A stretch of DNA of 5,055 nucleotides from Candidatus Hydrothermarchaeota archaeon (GTDB taxonomy: Archaea; Hydrothermarchaeota; Hydrothermarchaeia; Hydrothermarchaeales; WAQR01): contig WAQR01000174.1 of the NCBI GenBank assembly GCA_015520145.1, positions 1-5,055 of the forward strand, read 5' to 3'. Made by a program: the position numbers and the translations under genes. A model generated the notes under the pieces. The model was not told where the DNA came from, made no database searches, and worked only from the letters and a program-made list of their open reading frames with translations. Shown here in pieces: positions 4,947 to 5,055 of this stretch (positions are counted from its first letter, which is position 1; every line of letters starts with the position of its first letter).

Positions 4947-5055
4947 TGATATCCTTGCAAGGTTTAATAAAAGATTTTCAAACGCGCTTAAATCCTCTTT
5001 CCTGTGTGCGTTGTAATTAATCATGACAGCGATTCCTGCCCCCATTTTCTGGATA
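4920..5055 (-). CDS. C-terminal end of an unrecognised protein (partial, N-terminus outside window)
   Basis: On the minus strand a frame runs from the window edge to a TAG at 4922-4920, giving 44 residues. Part of it reads GAGIAVMINYNAHRKED (6-21), then a helix-like stretch LSAFENLLLNLARI (22-35), and it ends DDRLVMIR. The hydrophobic strand, amphipathic helix and charged end look like a folded globular C-terminus, and the purine-rich coding strand matches the other genes here. An ATG at 5045 could be an internal Met or the start of a 41-residue protein, but no ribosome binding site is seen before it. I do not recognise the family. The gene is convergent with gatE, with 19 bases between the two stop codons. 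Confidence 0.55.
   Translation of the reverse strand, partial: IQKMGAGIAVMINYNAHRKEDLSAFENLLLNLARISDDRLVMIR

Noticed and set aside
1..5055. CRISPR array, transposon or phage genes
   Set aside because: No regularly spaced repeats with spacers, no transposase or integrase motifs and no long terminal inverted repeats are visible. The tRNA has no nearby copy of its 3' end that would mark an integration site.

Overview
This is an archaeal, probably euryarchaeal (methanogen- or ANME-like) chromosomal segment. The lineage call is inference. It rests on two archaea-specific genes (tiaS and gatE), a tRNA gene without an encoded CCA end, A/T-rich TATA-type promoters, and a Shine-Dalgarno AGGAGGT. Arginine is mostly encoded by AGG: by hand count, 24 of the first 35 Arg codons of gatE. 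No phage, transposase, CRISPR array or defence system is visible.

Layout. (1) 1-357, minus strand: the first 119 codons of a TusA-type sulfur carrier fused to a DsrE-like domain; the rest lies outside the window. (2) 358-519: a divergent promoter region with TATA-like boxes on both strands and a 7+7 bp inverted repeat that looks like an operator. (3) 520-1245, plus: a short TrmB-type regulator, winged helix plus a phospholipase-D-like half with one complete HKD motif. (4) 1248-2543, plus: tiaS, two bases after the regulator. (5) 2534-2608, plus: tRNA-Arg(CCT), whose first ten bases are also the last three codons and the stop of tiaS. (6) 2609-2998: 390 bp with no convincing gene, but with direct repeats, a 12-bp palindrome, potential RNA helices, a strong hairpin, a perfect 15-bp tandem repeat and the gatE promoter. 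(7) 2999-4900, plus: gatE. (8) 4896-4946: two overlapping, mutually exclusive 9-bp inverted repeats at the end of gatE. (9) 4920-5055, minus: the C-terminal 44 codons of an unrecognised protein, convergent with gatE.

How the genes fit together. The centre is devoted to decoding. TiaS makes agmatidine in the CAU anticodon of tRNA-Ile2, tRNA-Arg(CCT) reads the favoured AGG codon, and GatE with GatD (not in the window) turns Glu-tRNA(Gln) into Gln-tRNA(Gln). The TusA-DsrE gene may also serve sulfur transfer, possibly tRNA thiolation, but that is inference.

The most notable point is the tiaS/tRNA-Arg overlap. On a joint transcript, 5' maturation of the tRNA by RNase P would cut tiaS mRNA upstream of its stop codon. 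I found no clear new multi-gene system. The structured gap at 2609-2998 and the alternative hairpins after gatE are the other places worth checking.
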